Positions 33,471 through 40,454 of a stretch of DNA of 45,105 bases are shown in pieces. Each line of letters opens with the position of its first letter. Position 1 is the first letter of the stretch. Location: NCBI GenBank assembly GCA_030539395.1, contig JAUNSC010000029.1, forward strand, positions 1-45,105, in the 5' to 3' direction. A program made the position numbers and the translations under genes. Source of the stretch: Eubacteriales bacterium. Its GTDB lineage: Bacteria > Bacillota > Clostridia > Lachnospirales > Lachnospiraceae. The notes under the pieces were generated by a model, which saw nothing but the letters and a program-made list of their open reading frames with translations, was not told where the DNA came from and did no database searches.

Positions 33471-34385
33471 ATGGAACACAGCGAAGAATGGCTTGCGAAA
33501 TATCGTGTACCTGGAAACTGTCGACTTACATGTTCTGTCATGGAAATGACGGAAGACGAAAAGCTGACAAGGCGCAGTTACATAAGGCGGACATTGAAAA
33601 AATATCCGGCATGGTGCAATCTGCCAAATGAGAGCATTGACCAGATGACACTGCGCAGCATAGACGGCGGATATCTGGTTGAGGATGCGAATGGATACGA
33701 ATTTCTACTGCGAGATGCGGGGGTTCTCAAACAGGAAGCAGAATTCCGAAAAGCGCGGGCTATGATGCCGTTTGAATTCATGAATCTGTCCGGCAGGGAT
33801 TTTGATTGGACAAAGTACCGGGCAGATGTATCTTCTGAACGGGATATCGTGAATAAATACATCATGAAATATCCGCAGTTTCGGGAAAGAGGAATGGGAC
33901 TGTATATTTATTCCGGCACCAGAGGAAGCGGAAAGACCATGTTATCCTGCTGCATCCTGAACGAGATATCAAAGCGCTATTCCGGGAGCATCAAATTTGT
34001 GAATGCCATTGATCTTCTGGAAATGACCAAAAAGGGTTTTTATGGCAGTGAGGACGAAATAAGAGCTTTGTATGAAGCTGCCTTGCTTGTAATTGATGAT
34101 ATCGGGGTACAGTTGTCCAGAGAATGGACAGACACGATATTTTACCGGCTGATCAATGACCGGTACGCAAACCGCAGACCGACCATTTATACCAGCAACA
34201 TGCCGGCGGAGAACCTTCGGATGAACGACCGGATCACGGACCGTATCGAAAGTACGACATATCTTGTCAGCCTTCCGGAAGAGCCGATCAGAAAGAATAC
34301 ACGGCAGCAGGCCAAGAAAGAATTGTTGGAGAAAATTGAAAAAGGCCCCGATCGGTGCGCCAACACCGATAAGGACCAGGCATAG
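33471..34385 (+). CDS. DnaC-like replicative helicase loader
   Basis: A 304-residue AAA+ ATPase of the DnaC/DnaI family. Walker A SGTRGSGKTMLS is at about residues 148-159, Walker B LLVIDDIG at about 206-213, and sensor region TIYTSNMP at about 240-247. The N-terminal 100 residues would bind the host DnaB helicase. AAGGGGGTG lies before ATG 33471. Together with the upstream initiator it lets the element start its own DNA replication using the host replisome. Confidence 0.92.
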   Translation: MEHSEEWLAKYRVPGNCRLTCSVMEMTEDEKLTRRSYIRRTLKKYPAWCNLPNESIDQMTLRSIDGGYLVEDANGYEFLLRDAGVLKQEAEFRKARAMMPFEFMNLSGRDFDWTKYRADVSSERDIVNKYIMKYPQFRERGMGLYIYSGTRGSGKTMLSCCILNEISKRYSGSIKFVNAIDLLEMTKKGFYGSEDEIRALYEAALLVIDDIGVQLSREWTDTIFYRLINDRYANRRPTIYTSNMPAENLRMNDRITDRIESTTYLVSLPEEPIRKNTRQQAKKELLEKIEKGPDRCANTDKDQA

Positions 34386-34451
34386 CCGGAGCTACACCAA
34401 TAAAACATGCATAAACAGAGTAGCACATTTTTCGGCAGAAAGGAAAGGAAA

Positions 34452-34565
34452 ATGTCAGAAGAATTTTTTAGAAAAAGAGTAGCAGAGATGATTTCCGGGA
34501 TGGATTATAAGGAATTACGTAAGATTTACTTTTTTCTTCATGGGTTCACGGGAACCGTTTCATAA
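34452..34565 (+). CDS. Microprotein, first of three related
   Basis: A 37-residue protein: a charged helix (FFRKRVAEMI), then DYKELRKIYFFLHGF. AGGAAAGGAA before the start is a good ribosome site. It shares the pattern hydrophobic-x-x-(I/V)-x-x-M-(V/I)-x-x-(I/M)-x-(D), then L-(R/K)-x-I-Y with the two following genes. Function unknown. Confidence 0.6.
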   Translation: MSEEFFRKRVAEMISGMDYKELRKIYFFLHGFTGTVS

Positions 34566-34625
34566 AAGAGATTTGATATTTGTATCAGCGCCGGTTGTGC
34601 CGGCGCAACTGAAAGGAGAACTTCT

Positions 34626-34766
34626 ATGAACGGAGAGATGTATAAAAAATGTATCAAAGAAATGGTAGACCGGATATCTGACGAGAGAACGCTTCGGAGA
34701 ATTTATGAATGGGTACACAACAGGTTTATAAACAGGGATACGAATACAAGAGGTAAAGGAGCATGA
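34626..34766 (+). CDS. Microprotein, second of three related
   Basis: A 46-residue protein with GAAAGGAG before ATG 34626. The core KCIKEMVDRISDERTLRRIY is clearly related to the proteins on both sides. A basic, hydrophilic tail follows. Its stop overlaps the next start by four bases. A two-helix bundle is the likely fold; no function is known. Confidence 0.65.
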   Translation: MNGEMYKKCIKEMVDRISDERTLRRIYEWVHNRFINRDTNTRGKGA

Positions 34767-34879
34767 TTGAAGTATATAGAGCACATATTATACAAATGGT
34801 CAATAAAATTTCAGATGAGAATATTTTGTGCAAAATCTATACTATTGCCAAATATCTGTATGGACAGCACGGGGTGTGA
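34763..34879 (+). CDS. Microprotein, third of three related
   Basis: A 38-residue protein whose core HIIQMVNKISDENILCKIY aligns with the previous one (identical at I--MV--ISDE--L--IY). AAAGGAG lies before ATG 34763. The next gene begins four bases after its stop, so all of these are one translational chain. Confidence 0.62.
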   Translation: MIEVYRAHIIQMVNKISDENILCKIYTIAKYLYGQHGV

Positions 34880-34883
34880 GCTG

Positions 34884-35066
34884 ATGAGTGTAAAGATAAA
34901 AGTATCCTATCAGACGCCCCAGGAGCTGGAAAGCATCCTGAAGCTGCTGCGCCCGGCCATTAAGTCAGCAAAGATTAAGAAGGGGCAGCAGGGAGCCTAT
35001 AAGAAGGCATACATAGAGATTAAGGGAACTGCATTGCAAGATTTACAATCTCCTAAAGGTGTATGA
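34884..35066 (+). CDS. Small hypothetical phage protein
   Basis: A 60-residue basic protein, MSVKIKVSYQTPQELESIL at its start, then KSAKIKKGQQGAYKKAYIEI. The pattern beta strand, helix, beta strand with many lysines is common among small single-domain phage proteins that bind nucleic acid; no family recognised. GGGG-type ribosome site at 34871-34874. It is the last gene of the early operon before the promoter at 35119. Confidence 0.68.
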   Translation: MSVKIKVSYQTPQELESILKLLRPAIKSAKIKKGQQGAYKKAYIEIKGTALQDLQSPKGV

Positions 35067-35118
35067 ATATGTAAAACGTTCGGAAAAATGTTAGGAAATG
35101 TTAGAATTTTTTTGGAGG

Positions 35119-35147
35119 TTGCGTGCATGTGGAAAAAATGCTATACT
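35119..35147 (+). promoter_or_regulatory. Promoter of the capsid operon
   Basis: TTGCGT at 35119-35124, 17 bases, TATACT at 35142-35147. It is followed by a leader of about 170 bases with an internal terminator before the first capsid gene. Confidence 0.6.
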
Positions 35148-35216
35148 ACATTTTAAGCGAACAGAATATTTAAGTACCCCGGCGGCCTTGTACAGCTGAC
35201 GGAAGTCTGAAATAAT

Positions 35217-35272
35217 GGCGTGGGAAATGATGAGGGTTATCTTGGAACCCTGATTATTTCCCGCGCCTTTTT
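35217..35272 (+). terminator. Intrinsic terminator inside the capsid leader
   Basis: A long hairpin: outer stem GGCGTGGGAAAT / ATTTCCCGCGCC, inner stem AGGGTT / AACCCT, followed by TTTTTG. It stands about 65 bases after the predicted start point and 47 bases before the scaffold gene, so transcripts must read through it. Confidence 0.88.
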
Positions 35273-35319
35273 GTTTGCAAGGGTAGCCGACCGGGCGTTA
35301 AGCGGGGAAAGGATAAACT

Positions 35320-35763
35320 ATGGAGAATAATCAGAATACAACCCAAACAGAGGGGACAACTACCCAGCAGACAGGGGAAGGGACCGCAGCACAAGCGGAA
35401 AGAACTTTTACTCAGGAGGACGTGAACAGGATTGTTCAAGAGCGCCTGGCGAAGGAAAGAAACCGTTCCGGACAGTCTTTTGAAGAACGAGAGCAGGATC
35501 TGATCCGGAGGGAGAACAGAATGACATGTGCCGAAAGATTGTCGGAAAAGAAATATCCGAAGGAGCTTCTTGATATCCTAGATACATCAGACGCGGACAG
35601 ATTCATGGAAAATGTAGAGAAGCTGGCAGGGTTAGGAATATGTTCAGCGGATATGCCGCCGATCCCGCGGGTTGTTTCAATCACACGCGGGCTTGATCAG
35701 AGCCTTTATGACGGGAATTTTCGGCAGGCTTTCGGGCTTAATAAAAAGGAGAATAATAAATAA
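35320..35763 (+). CDS. Capsid scaffolding protein (DUF4355-type)
   Basis: A 147-residue phage scaffold. A Gln/Thr-rich disordered start (residues 1-26) is followed by FTQEDVNRIVQERLAKER (the hallmark of DUF4355 scaffolds), a coiled coil, and a C-terminal part with SLYDGNFRQAFGLNK that would contact the capsid protein. The start codon ATG 35320 follows GGGGAAAGG. The stop overlaps the capsid gene by one base. Scaffold proteins fill the immature shell and set its size, so this gene decides capsid dimensions. Confidence 0.88.
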   Translation: MENNQNTTQTEGTTTQQTGEGTAAQAERTFTQEDVNRIVQERLAKERNRSGQSFEEREQDLIRRENRMTCAERLSEKKYPKELLDILDTSDADRFMENVEKLAGLGICSADMPPIPRVVSITRGLDQSLYDGNFRQAFGLNKKENNK

Positions 35764-36641
35764 TGGCAGTTGAGTTAGTTACAAAATTTGCACCCTATAC
35801 AGACGAAAAATTTAAAAATGAGAGCAAGATATCCCTTTTGACAAACCAAGCGTTTGACTTTGTTGGAGCGCATATTGTCAAGGTTTACAAGATTAGTACA
35901 GCGCCCATGAATGACTATATCAGACATCCGACGTCAAATTTTGGGGAATCACGCTATGGGGCACCGGAGGGGCTGGACGCAACCACGGAAACATTTCAGA
36001 TGGAGAAAGATAGATCCTTCACCTTTGCGATCGATAAACTGGATACGGATGAGACGGCACAGCAGCTTGAAGCTGCAAGGGCACTTGAGCGTCAGCTCCG
36101 TGAAGTGGTGATTCCTGAAGTTGATACTCATGTTTATGGAGTTATGTGCTCTAAAGCCGGAACCAAGCCTGAGGCAAAGGCGTTGACAGCCAGTAATATC
36201 CTTGACGAGATCATGGAAGCCAGTAAAGCGCTTGATGATGCAGAAGTGCCTGAAACAAGCCGTGTGCTGACGGTTACTCCTGATGTATACATGCTCATGA
36301 AGAAATGCAAGGATATCGTCATGGAGACAGAAACAGGGAGCGATATGAGGGTAAAAGGTGTTATTTCTAACCTTGACGGAGATCTGGTTATTAAGGTTCC
36401 CGCTGTTAGATTGCCTAAGAATTTTGGGTTCCTGCTTGCCCATCCGTGTGCTACTGTAGCGCCTGTCAAATTAGCAGACTATAAAATCCATCAGGACCCG
36501 CCGGGGATCAGTGGCGCGCTGGTGGAAGGACGTATTGTTTATGATGCCTTTGTATTGGAGAATAAAGCAAAGGCCATCTATTACCAGGCGCAGCCGTCAG
36601 CTACACAGGAAACAGTCCCGACAACTCCGGAAGGAGAATAA
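35763..36641 (+). CDS. Major capsid protein
   Basis: A 292-residue HK97-fold shell protein. It follows the scaffold without a gap. Recognisable pieces are the N-terminal MAVELVTKFAPYTDEKF (N-arm), IRHPTSNFGESRYGAP (E-loop region), the spine helix with ALERQLREVVIPEVDTHVY, and the axial domain with LTVTPDVYMLMKKC and FVLENKAKAIYYQ at the end, an arrangement shared with other Clostridial phage coat proteins. The length is typical. The full-length open frame and the paired scaffold indicate that an empty shell could be formed, but no portal or terminase is present. It is closed by a terminator. Confidence 0.88.
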   Translation: MAVELVTKFAPYTDEKFKNESKISLLTNQAFDFVGAHIVKVYKISTAPMNDYIRHPTSNFGESRYGAPEGLDATTETFQMEKDRSFTFAIDKLDTDETAQQLEAARALERQLREVVIPEVDTHVYGVMCSKAGTKPEAKALTASNILDEIMEASKALDDAEVPETSRVLTVTPDVYMLMKKCKDIVMETETGSDMRVKGVISNLDGDLVIKVPAVRLPKNFGFLLAHPCATVAPVKLADYKIHQDPPGISGALVEGRIVYDAFVLENKAKAIYYQAQPSATQETVPTTPEGE

Positions 36642-36645
36642 TACA

Positions 36646-36688
36646 AAATACCCAGGGTTTTCCGGTGTGATTGCCTTGGGTATTTTTG
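36646..36688 (+). terminator. Terminator after the capsid gene
   Basis: Stem AAATACCCA / TGGGTATTT with a 22-base loop region, followed by TTG. It stands directly after the capsid stop and separates that operon from the sigma factor gene. The 200 bases that follow contain several inverted AACGTT- and CGAACG-like words but no gene. Confidence 0.85.
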
Positions 36689-36893
36689 TAGCATTTCGAA
36701 CGTTTCTAAAACGAAACGAATGCAACGTTGCAACTATTTTCCAAAACAAACACGAATGTACACATATAAGAGAAAAAGCCAGTAAAATCAATAGTTTGGA
36801 GGTATGGAAGGTTGCAAAACGTTCGCATACAAAACAACTCAGATACCGAACGCTTCCAAAACCACGAATAAATGAATATAGGGGACTGATATC

Positions 36894-37781
36894 ATGACCA
36901 ATGAACAGTTGGTAATTCGGATCAAGGCTGGAATAGATGTTGCAGAGAATATGCTGCAGCTCTGGCAGCAGAATCGGGGATTAATAGGAAAAATCGCCTG
37001 TAAGTATAAAGGATATGAGGACATAGAGGACTTAAAACAGGAGGGGTATATAGGTTTGTACAATGCCGTAGAGGGGTACCGTCCGGAAGAGGGGACAGCA
37101 TTTGCTACTTATGCGGTATTCTGGATCAGGCAGAGTATGCAGCGGTACATTGACGAATGCGGGAGCGTTGTCCGGCTTCCGGTAAGTCTCCGGGCGAAGA
37201 TTGGGAGATATAAGAAACTGACTGCTGCCTTTCTGGTTCAATTCTGCAGGAATCCCACGGAGCAGGAATGTTGTTACTATCTGGGCATTGGTTATGAAAG
37301 GCTGGATCAGCTTAAGCAAGCCATGCTTATGGACGATATGGAAAGTCTGGACGTTCCAATCAGGGAAGGTGAAGATGGTAGTCTCTATGACCTGCTGCCT
37401 GACCAGGAAGATCCGGAGTGCGCCGTTGTGGAGCAGATGCAACAGGAACAGCTCCGGGATACTTTATGGAGTATGGTGGATAATCTGCCGGGGCAGCAGC
37501 CGACAGTGATCCGGATGCGGTATCAGGAAGGTAAGACGTTGAAGGAAGTCGGATCGGCAGCAGGCTTGACGATTGAGCAAGCCAGGCAGCAGCAGAATAA
37601 GGCTATTAGGGAACTGAGGAGAAGCCGGGAGTTGCAGTCGCTTAGATATGGTGATACTTACAGTAAGGCTCTGAAAGGAAATGGTGTGGAGCATTTCAAC
37701 CGTACCTGGACAAGCTCCACGGAGTATGCAGCCATAGAAGATGCGGAAGGCTGGTCACAAAGGACGTTCCCAGAGCATTGA
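36894..37781 (+). CDS. Sigma-70 family factor encoded by the element
   Basis: A 295-residue sigma factor with regions 2, 3 and 4 but no region 1.1. Region 2: YEDIEDLKQEGYIGLYNAVEGY and the -10 helix TAFATYAVFWIRQSMQRYI. Region 3: PVSLRAKIGRYKKL. Region 4: KTLKEVGSAAGLTIEQARQQQNKAIREL. This is longer and closer to primary sigmas than ECF factors. Phages of Clostridia often end with such a gene for late expression. It has its own upstream gap and may direct late transcription of the capsid operon; the rightward position beside attR is characteristic. Confidence 0.92.
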   Translation: MTNEQLVIRIKAGIDVAENMLQLWQQNRGLIGKIACKYKGYEDIEDLKQEGYIGLYNAVEGYRPEEGTAFATYAVFWIRQSMQRYIDECGSVVRLPVSLRAKIGRYKKLTAAFLVQFCRNPTEQECCYYLGIGYERLDQLKQAMLMDDMESLDVPIREGEDGSLYDLLPDQEDPECAVVEQMQQEQLRDTLWSMVDNLPGQQPTVIRMRYQEGKTLKEVGSAAGLTIEQARQQQNKAIRELRRSRELQSLRYGDTYSKALKGNGVEHFNRTWTSSTEYAAIEDAEGWSQRTFPEH

Positions 37782-37825
37782 GTTGTGGGAATTTGCGCCG
37801 GCGTAATTGAGCCTTTTGGAAAACA

Positions 37826-37843
37826 AGTATCATTTCAGTATCA
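37826..37843. repeat. Arm-type repeat, right copy
   Basis: AGTATCATTTCAGTATCA, identical to 29207-29224 and in the same orientation, 58 bases inside the right core site. Confidence 0.7.
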
Positions 37844-37855
37844 ACAACCAAAAAG

Positions 37856-37895
37856 AAAAGCCGGGAATCCGCGGTTTCTGCGGTTCCTGGCTTTT
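37856..37895. terminator. Bidirectional terminator between sigma gene and tRNA-Gly
   Basis: Stem AAAAGCCGGGAA / TTCCTGGCTTTT with an inner CCGC / GCGG. T-runs on both strands. It ends the sigma transcript and gives the tRNA-Gly gene a new terminator carried by the element, replacing the one now 8.8 kb away at 29051. Confidence 0.88.
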
Positions 37896-37900
37896 GCAAG

Positions 37901-37971
37901 AGCAGATGACGGGAATCGAACCCGCCTCCCCAGCTTGGGAAGCTGGTGTTCTACCGATGAACTACATCTGC
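37901..37971 (-). tRNA. tRNA-Gly (CCC anticodon)
   Basis: On the minus strand the sequence folds as a full cloverleaf: acceptor GCAGATG / CATCTGC, D-arm with GTTCATCGGTAGAAC, anticodon stem CCAGC / GCTGG with loop TTCCCAA (anticodon CCC), and T-arm GCGGG-TTCGATT-CCCGT. The discriminator base is T and no CCA is encoded. The last 18 bases coincide with the attachment core, so the element regenerates the 3' end on insertion. Confidence 0.95.
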
Positions 37972-37986
37972 GAACGAACTGCTTTA

Positions 37987-38015
37987 AGTATAACGCAAAG
38001 CAATCCATTGTGCAA
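37987..38015 (-). promoter_or_regulatory. Promoter of tRNA-Gly
   Basis: On the minus strand TTGCAC (38015-38010), 17 bases, TATACT (37992-37987), 15 bases before the tRNA 5' end. Confidence 0.85.
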
Positions 38016-38023
38016 GTCTGTTT

Positions 38024-38791
38024 TTAACGTTTTTTCATATACAGCAGCCTGCGTTCTTCTTTCAGCTTAAGACGGAGCTTTTGACGGTCTTCTTTCAGGC
38101 GCTGTTGGATTTTAGTAGTTCTGGCCTGCATATTCGGATAAGCATCCATGAGTCGTCTGTGGAAAATAGACGCGGAGGCCAGTATGCGTCTGACTTCTTT
38201 ACTGATCTCTTCTGTATTATCCTCCTTGCTGGATTCTCCCACCTTCTTGACCATTGCGGTGATAACATGGGATATTACATAATCTGCTGACATAATCACA
38301 AAAATACAGGTGCATAAAATCAGCAGAAGCTGATGCGGTATTTTTTCAAATGCAGTAAAAAGCACAGGGGCGATGAGTTTTACAATGATCAGACCGCCAA
38401 GACCGAACAGGATCAGATTTCCAATCCAGATACGCCCCTCCAGATTCATGGGTTTTTCACTGTAATCCCACCATCTTGCGTGGAATACTTTCTCCATATA
38501 CCAGCTGACAAAATATTCAAGTGCGCCGCAAAAAACAAAACTGATAAGGAAGGTCTCAAAATATCCGGCATCAGGACCGGCACAAAAATAGACGGCAAGT
38601 GTTACAAGAACAGAACCGGTGCCGTAAATGGGACAATATGGACCAATCAGAAATCCGCGGTTGATAAAGCGGTGAAACTGAATATATTTTAAAGAAACTT
38701 CTGTCAGCCATCCGGCTACAGAAAATACCGCAAACATCAGAAAGAAGTAACAAATCTCTGTAATCAGAGGATAATCAAAATTAATTACCAT
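38024..38791 (-). CDS. PF06541 family membrane protein (putative ABC transporter permease)
   Basis: A 255-residue membrane protein with five or so hydrophobic helices, the first at about residues 10-30, and a basic coiled tail (residues 205-255 rich in Arg and Lys). The signatures FSVAGWLTEVSLKYI, GFLIGPYCPIYGTG, and CGALEYFVSWYMEKVFHARWWDYS are characteristic of the PF06541 family, annotated as ABC-type permease-like in Lachnospiraceae without proof. GAGGTG selects ATG 38791. The gene stands alone opposite the DUF378 gene. The family has no known substrate. Confidence 0.85.
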   Translation of the reverse strand: MVINFDYPLITEICYFFLMFAVFSVAGWLTEVSLKYIQFHRFINRGFLIGPYCPIYGTGSVLVTLAVYFCAGPDAGYFETFLISFVFCGALEYFVSWYMEKVFHARWWDYSEKPMNLEGRIWIGNLILFGLGGLIIVKLIAPVLFTAFEKIPHQLLLILCTCIFVIMSADYVISHVITAMVKKVGESSKEDNTEEISKEVRRILASASIFHRRLMDAYPNMQARTTKIQQRLKEDRQKLRLKLKEERRLLYMKKR

Positions 38792-38938
38792 GAAATTCAC
38801 CTCAGCAATATTTGTATAGTGTAATTGAGTATAACATATCCCGGGGAGAAATTCTACTTCAAGAAATGTAAAAAAACAATTAATGAATATGATGGAAATT
38901 TTCAGGCATACTTGTAATATAACGATAGGAGGTGTTAT

Positions 38939-39157
38939 GTGAATATGAGAGGACTTGATTATACAGCACTGGTCATAACAGTGATCGGAGCGATAAACTG
39001 GGGTCTGGTTGGATTATTCCGATTTGACCTGGTCGCATGGATATTTGGGAATATGTCATGGTTATCAAGAATTATCTATGTTATTGTCGGTATCTGTGGA
39101 TTATATCTGCTCAGCTTTTTTGGCCGTGTTGGCAATGGTGACAAGGTATCTGCTTAA
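38939..39157 (+). CDS. DUF378 family small membrane protein
   Basis: A 72-residue protein with two transmembrane helices, of the DUF378 family. The signatures are ALVITVIGAINWGLVGLF, FDLVAWIFG and IIYVIVGICGLYLL. The family has no known function. AGGAGG at 38927-38932 is six bases before the GTG at 38939, which is better placed than the ATG at 38945. A terminator follows the gene. Confidence 0.9.
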   Translation: MNMRGLDYTALVITVIGAINWGLVGLFRFDLVAWIFGNMSWLSRIIYVIVGICGLYLLSFFGRVGNGDKVSA

Positions 39158-39222
39158 GAGATGTACACACCAAAATTCATTGACTAAGAAATTGCCGGCG
39201 TGTATGATAATAAGTAAAGAAG

Positions 39223-39268
39223 CAACGGGACCGCACATGGAAAATACCGTGCGCCGGCCCCGTTTTAC
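39223..39268 (+). terminator. Terminator after the DUF378 gene
   Basis: Stem AACGGG / CCCGTT with inner CGCAC / GTGCG, ending TTTTACTT. It separates the DUF378 gene from the ribonuclease gene. Confidence 0.72.
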
Positions 39269-39297
39269 TTATGAGAAAAACAGAGAGGACGGAAGTC

Positions 39298-39801
39298 ATG
39301 ATACATAAGTGGATGAAACGTATTGAGATATTGTTGACAATGATCTTCTGCATGACATATCTGACAGGCTGTTCATTGCTGTATACCACGTACAAATATG
39401 AAACATCAGAAAAGGTTTCCGTGCAGCAGGCCGATGCAGAAAATGGAGCAGAAATTGAAGAGGACGGAGAGTATACGTCAAAGGATGATGTGGCGCTTTA
39501 TATCCATATATACGGTAAACTCCCTCAAAACTACATAACAAAGAAAGAAGCAAAAAAGCTGGGCTGGGAAGGCGGAGAACTGGAATCCTGTGCTCCGGGC
39601 AAGAGCATTGGCGGAGATCATTTTGGAAATTATGAGGGCTCTCTGCCGGAAAAAAAGGGGAGAAGTTACACAGAGTGTGACATTGATACAAAGGGCAAAA
39701 AGAGAGGTGCAAAACGTATTGTTTTTTCTAATGACGGGCTGATCTATTATACGGAAGATCATTACGAGACATTTACACTATTATACGGGAAAGAAGAATA
39801 G
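39298..39801 (+). CDS. Barnase-type secreted ribonuclease, lipoprotein
   Basis: A 167-residue guanyl-preferring ribonuclease of the barnase family. A signal peptide ends in the lipobox LTGC (Cys at about 25), so the mature protein should be lipid-anchored outside the cell. After a spacer of about 35 residues, the catalytic domain runs from DDVALYIHIYGKLP to the end. All barnase hallmarks are present: PQNYITKKEA, GKSIGGDHFGNYEG, base Glu in YTECDID, Arg in AKRIVFS and His in EDHYETF. It is followed after one base by the barstar gene. Typical barnase has 110 mature residues; here the added linker and lipobox point to surface display or wall attachment. Confidence 0.9.
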   Translation: MIHKWMKRIEILLTMIFCMTYLTGCSLLYTTYKYETSEKVSVQQADAENGAEIEEDGEYTSKDDVALYIHIYGKLPQNYITKKEAKKLGWEGGELESCAPGKSIGGDHFGNYEGSLPEKKGRSYTECDIDTKGKKRGAKRIVFSNDGLIYYTEDHYETFTLLYGKEE

Positions 39802-39802
39802 C

Positions 39803-40060
39803 ATGAAGAAGATTTTAATAGACGGAAAGAAGATCAGCAGCAAAGAGCAATTGTTTGAAGTATTGAAAGGACAGCTGCAATCTGATGAGTTCCATGGAAA
39901 TAATCTGGATGCACTCTATGATGTGCTGACAGATCATGCAGAGCCGGTGGAGCTGGAAGTGGTACATCCGGGAGATTTAAGGGAAAAACTTGGCGAATAT
40001 GCCGACCGCTTTATGCGGATGTTTCGGGGCATACAAGAACAGTGGGAGGCAGATCAGTAG
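39803..40060 (+). CDS. Barstar family ribonuclease inhibitor
   Basis: An 85-residue acidic barstar homologue, which plugs the active site of barnase with an acidic helix. Visible: MKKILIDGKKI (first strand), EQLFEVLKGQLQ, and GNNLDALYDVLTDHAEPVELEVVHP (helix and strand corresponding to the barstar Asp-35/Asp-39 face). One base after the ribonuclease stop, so the pair is co-translated and the cell is protected from leaked enzyme. The TetM-like fragment starts directly at its stop codon. Confidence 0.93.
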   Translation: MKKILIDGKKISSKEQLFEVLKGQLQSDEFHGNNLDALYDVLTDHAEPVELEVVHPGDLREKLGEYADRFMRMFRGIQEQWEADQ

Positions 40061-40123
40061 ATGAGTGAAAAAAAGAAAGTGGTTTTAGGCATCCTCGCCC
40101 ATGTGGATGCAGGCAGACGGTAA
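40061..40123 (+). pseudogene. TetM-like translation GTPase, truncated 5' fragment
   Basis: An open start with GGGAGG at 40043-40048 reads MSEKKKVVLGILAHVDAG, then RR and a stop. GILAHVDAGKTTL is the P-loop of TetM/EF-G-type ribosome-protection GTPases, so the frame breaks exactly inside the P-loop, where sequence of the next island begins. The remaining 600 or so residues are missing. It was the gene immediately after barstar in the original chromosome. Confidence 0.8.
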
Positions 40124-40454
40124 CAAACGGTTATCATGACTCAACAGTTTAAGAAAAATATAAAATTTACACTTTTATGCTTATTGTGTTTTCAATATAT
40201 AATGTAGAATATTTTGGAAATCCTGAGTGATTATGGCTAGTATAGATAGTATTGAACATTAATATCTTAAAATTATGTTGATTATAAAATCAACTTTCAT
40301 AGTATAGTTTCTGAGTATAGGTAGTTATTTGTTTCTATTAATATTTATTTAAATAGTGTGTCTAGGCGTTGGGGGTGAATATGTTTTTGTTGTCCTTTAT
40401 TTAGGAAAACTATGATATAATTCATTATAAAATAAGAATTTGAGGTGAGTAGAG
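40124..40454. other. AT-rich leader of the island, non-coding
   Basis: About 330 bases of AT-rich DNA without a supported gene; a 23-codon frame at 40137 has no ribosome site. The heptamer AGTATAG occurs at 40239-40245, 40301-40307 and 40314-40320. An extended -10 element TGATATAAT lies at 40413-40421, a likely promoter for the operon, with no clear -35. Confidence 0.5.
40413..40421 (+). promoter_or_regulatory. Extended -10 promoter of the four-gene operon
   Basis: TGATATAAT, a consensus extended -10, 33 bases before ATG 40455. No convincing -35 box, as is usual for extended -10 promoters. Confidence 0.55.

Larger units (their letters stand above)
29109..37918. mobile_element. 8.8-kb integrated phage satellite or minimal prophage in tRNA-Gly
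   Basis: The element is bounded by an 18-bp core repeat shared with the tRNA-Gly 3' end and carries 18-bp arm-type repeats just inside both ends. Gene order from the left: integrase and CI-like repressor (leftward); then, rightward, a Cro-like regulator, small genes, an excisionase-like HTH protein, ERF, replication initiator, DnaC-like loader, microproteins, scaffold, major capsid, sigma factor. There is no portal, terminase, protease, tail, holin or lysin. The layout (int and repressor divergent from a replication module, then a short packaging or capsid module) is that of phage-inducible islands, including the capsid-forming type. A deletion-reduced prophage is the alternative. Confidence 0.85.

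Noticed and set aside
36803-36880. A 23-codon frame after GGAGG
   Set aside because: The start codon is only three bases after the site, the sequence has no similarity pattern, and the region is likely untranslated leader of the sigma gene.
40137-40209. A 23-codon frame in the island leader
   Set aside because: No ribosome site, and the hydrophobic sequence appears to be chance in AT-rich DNA.
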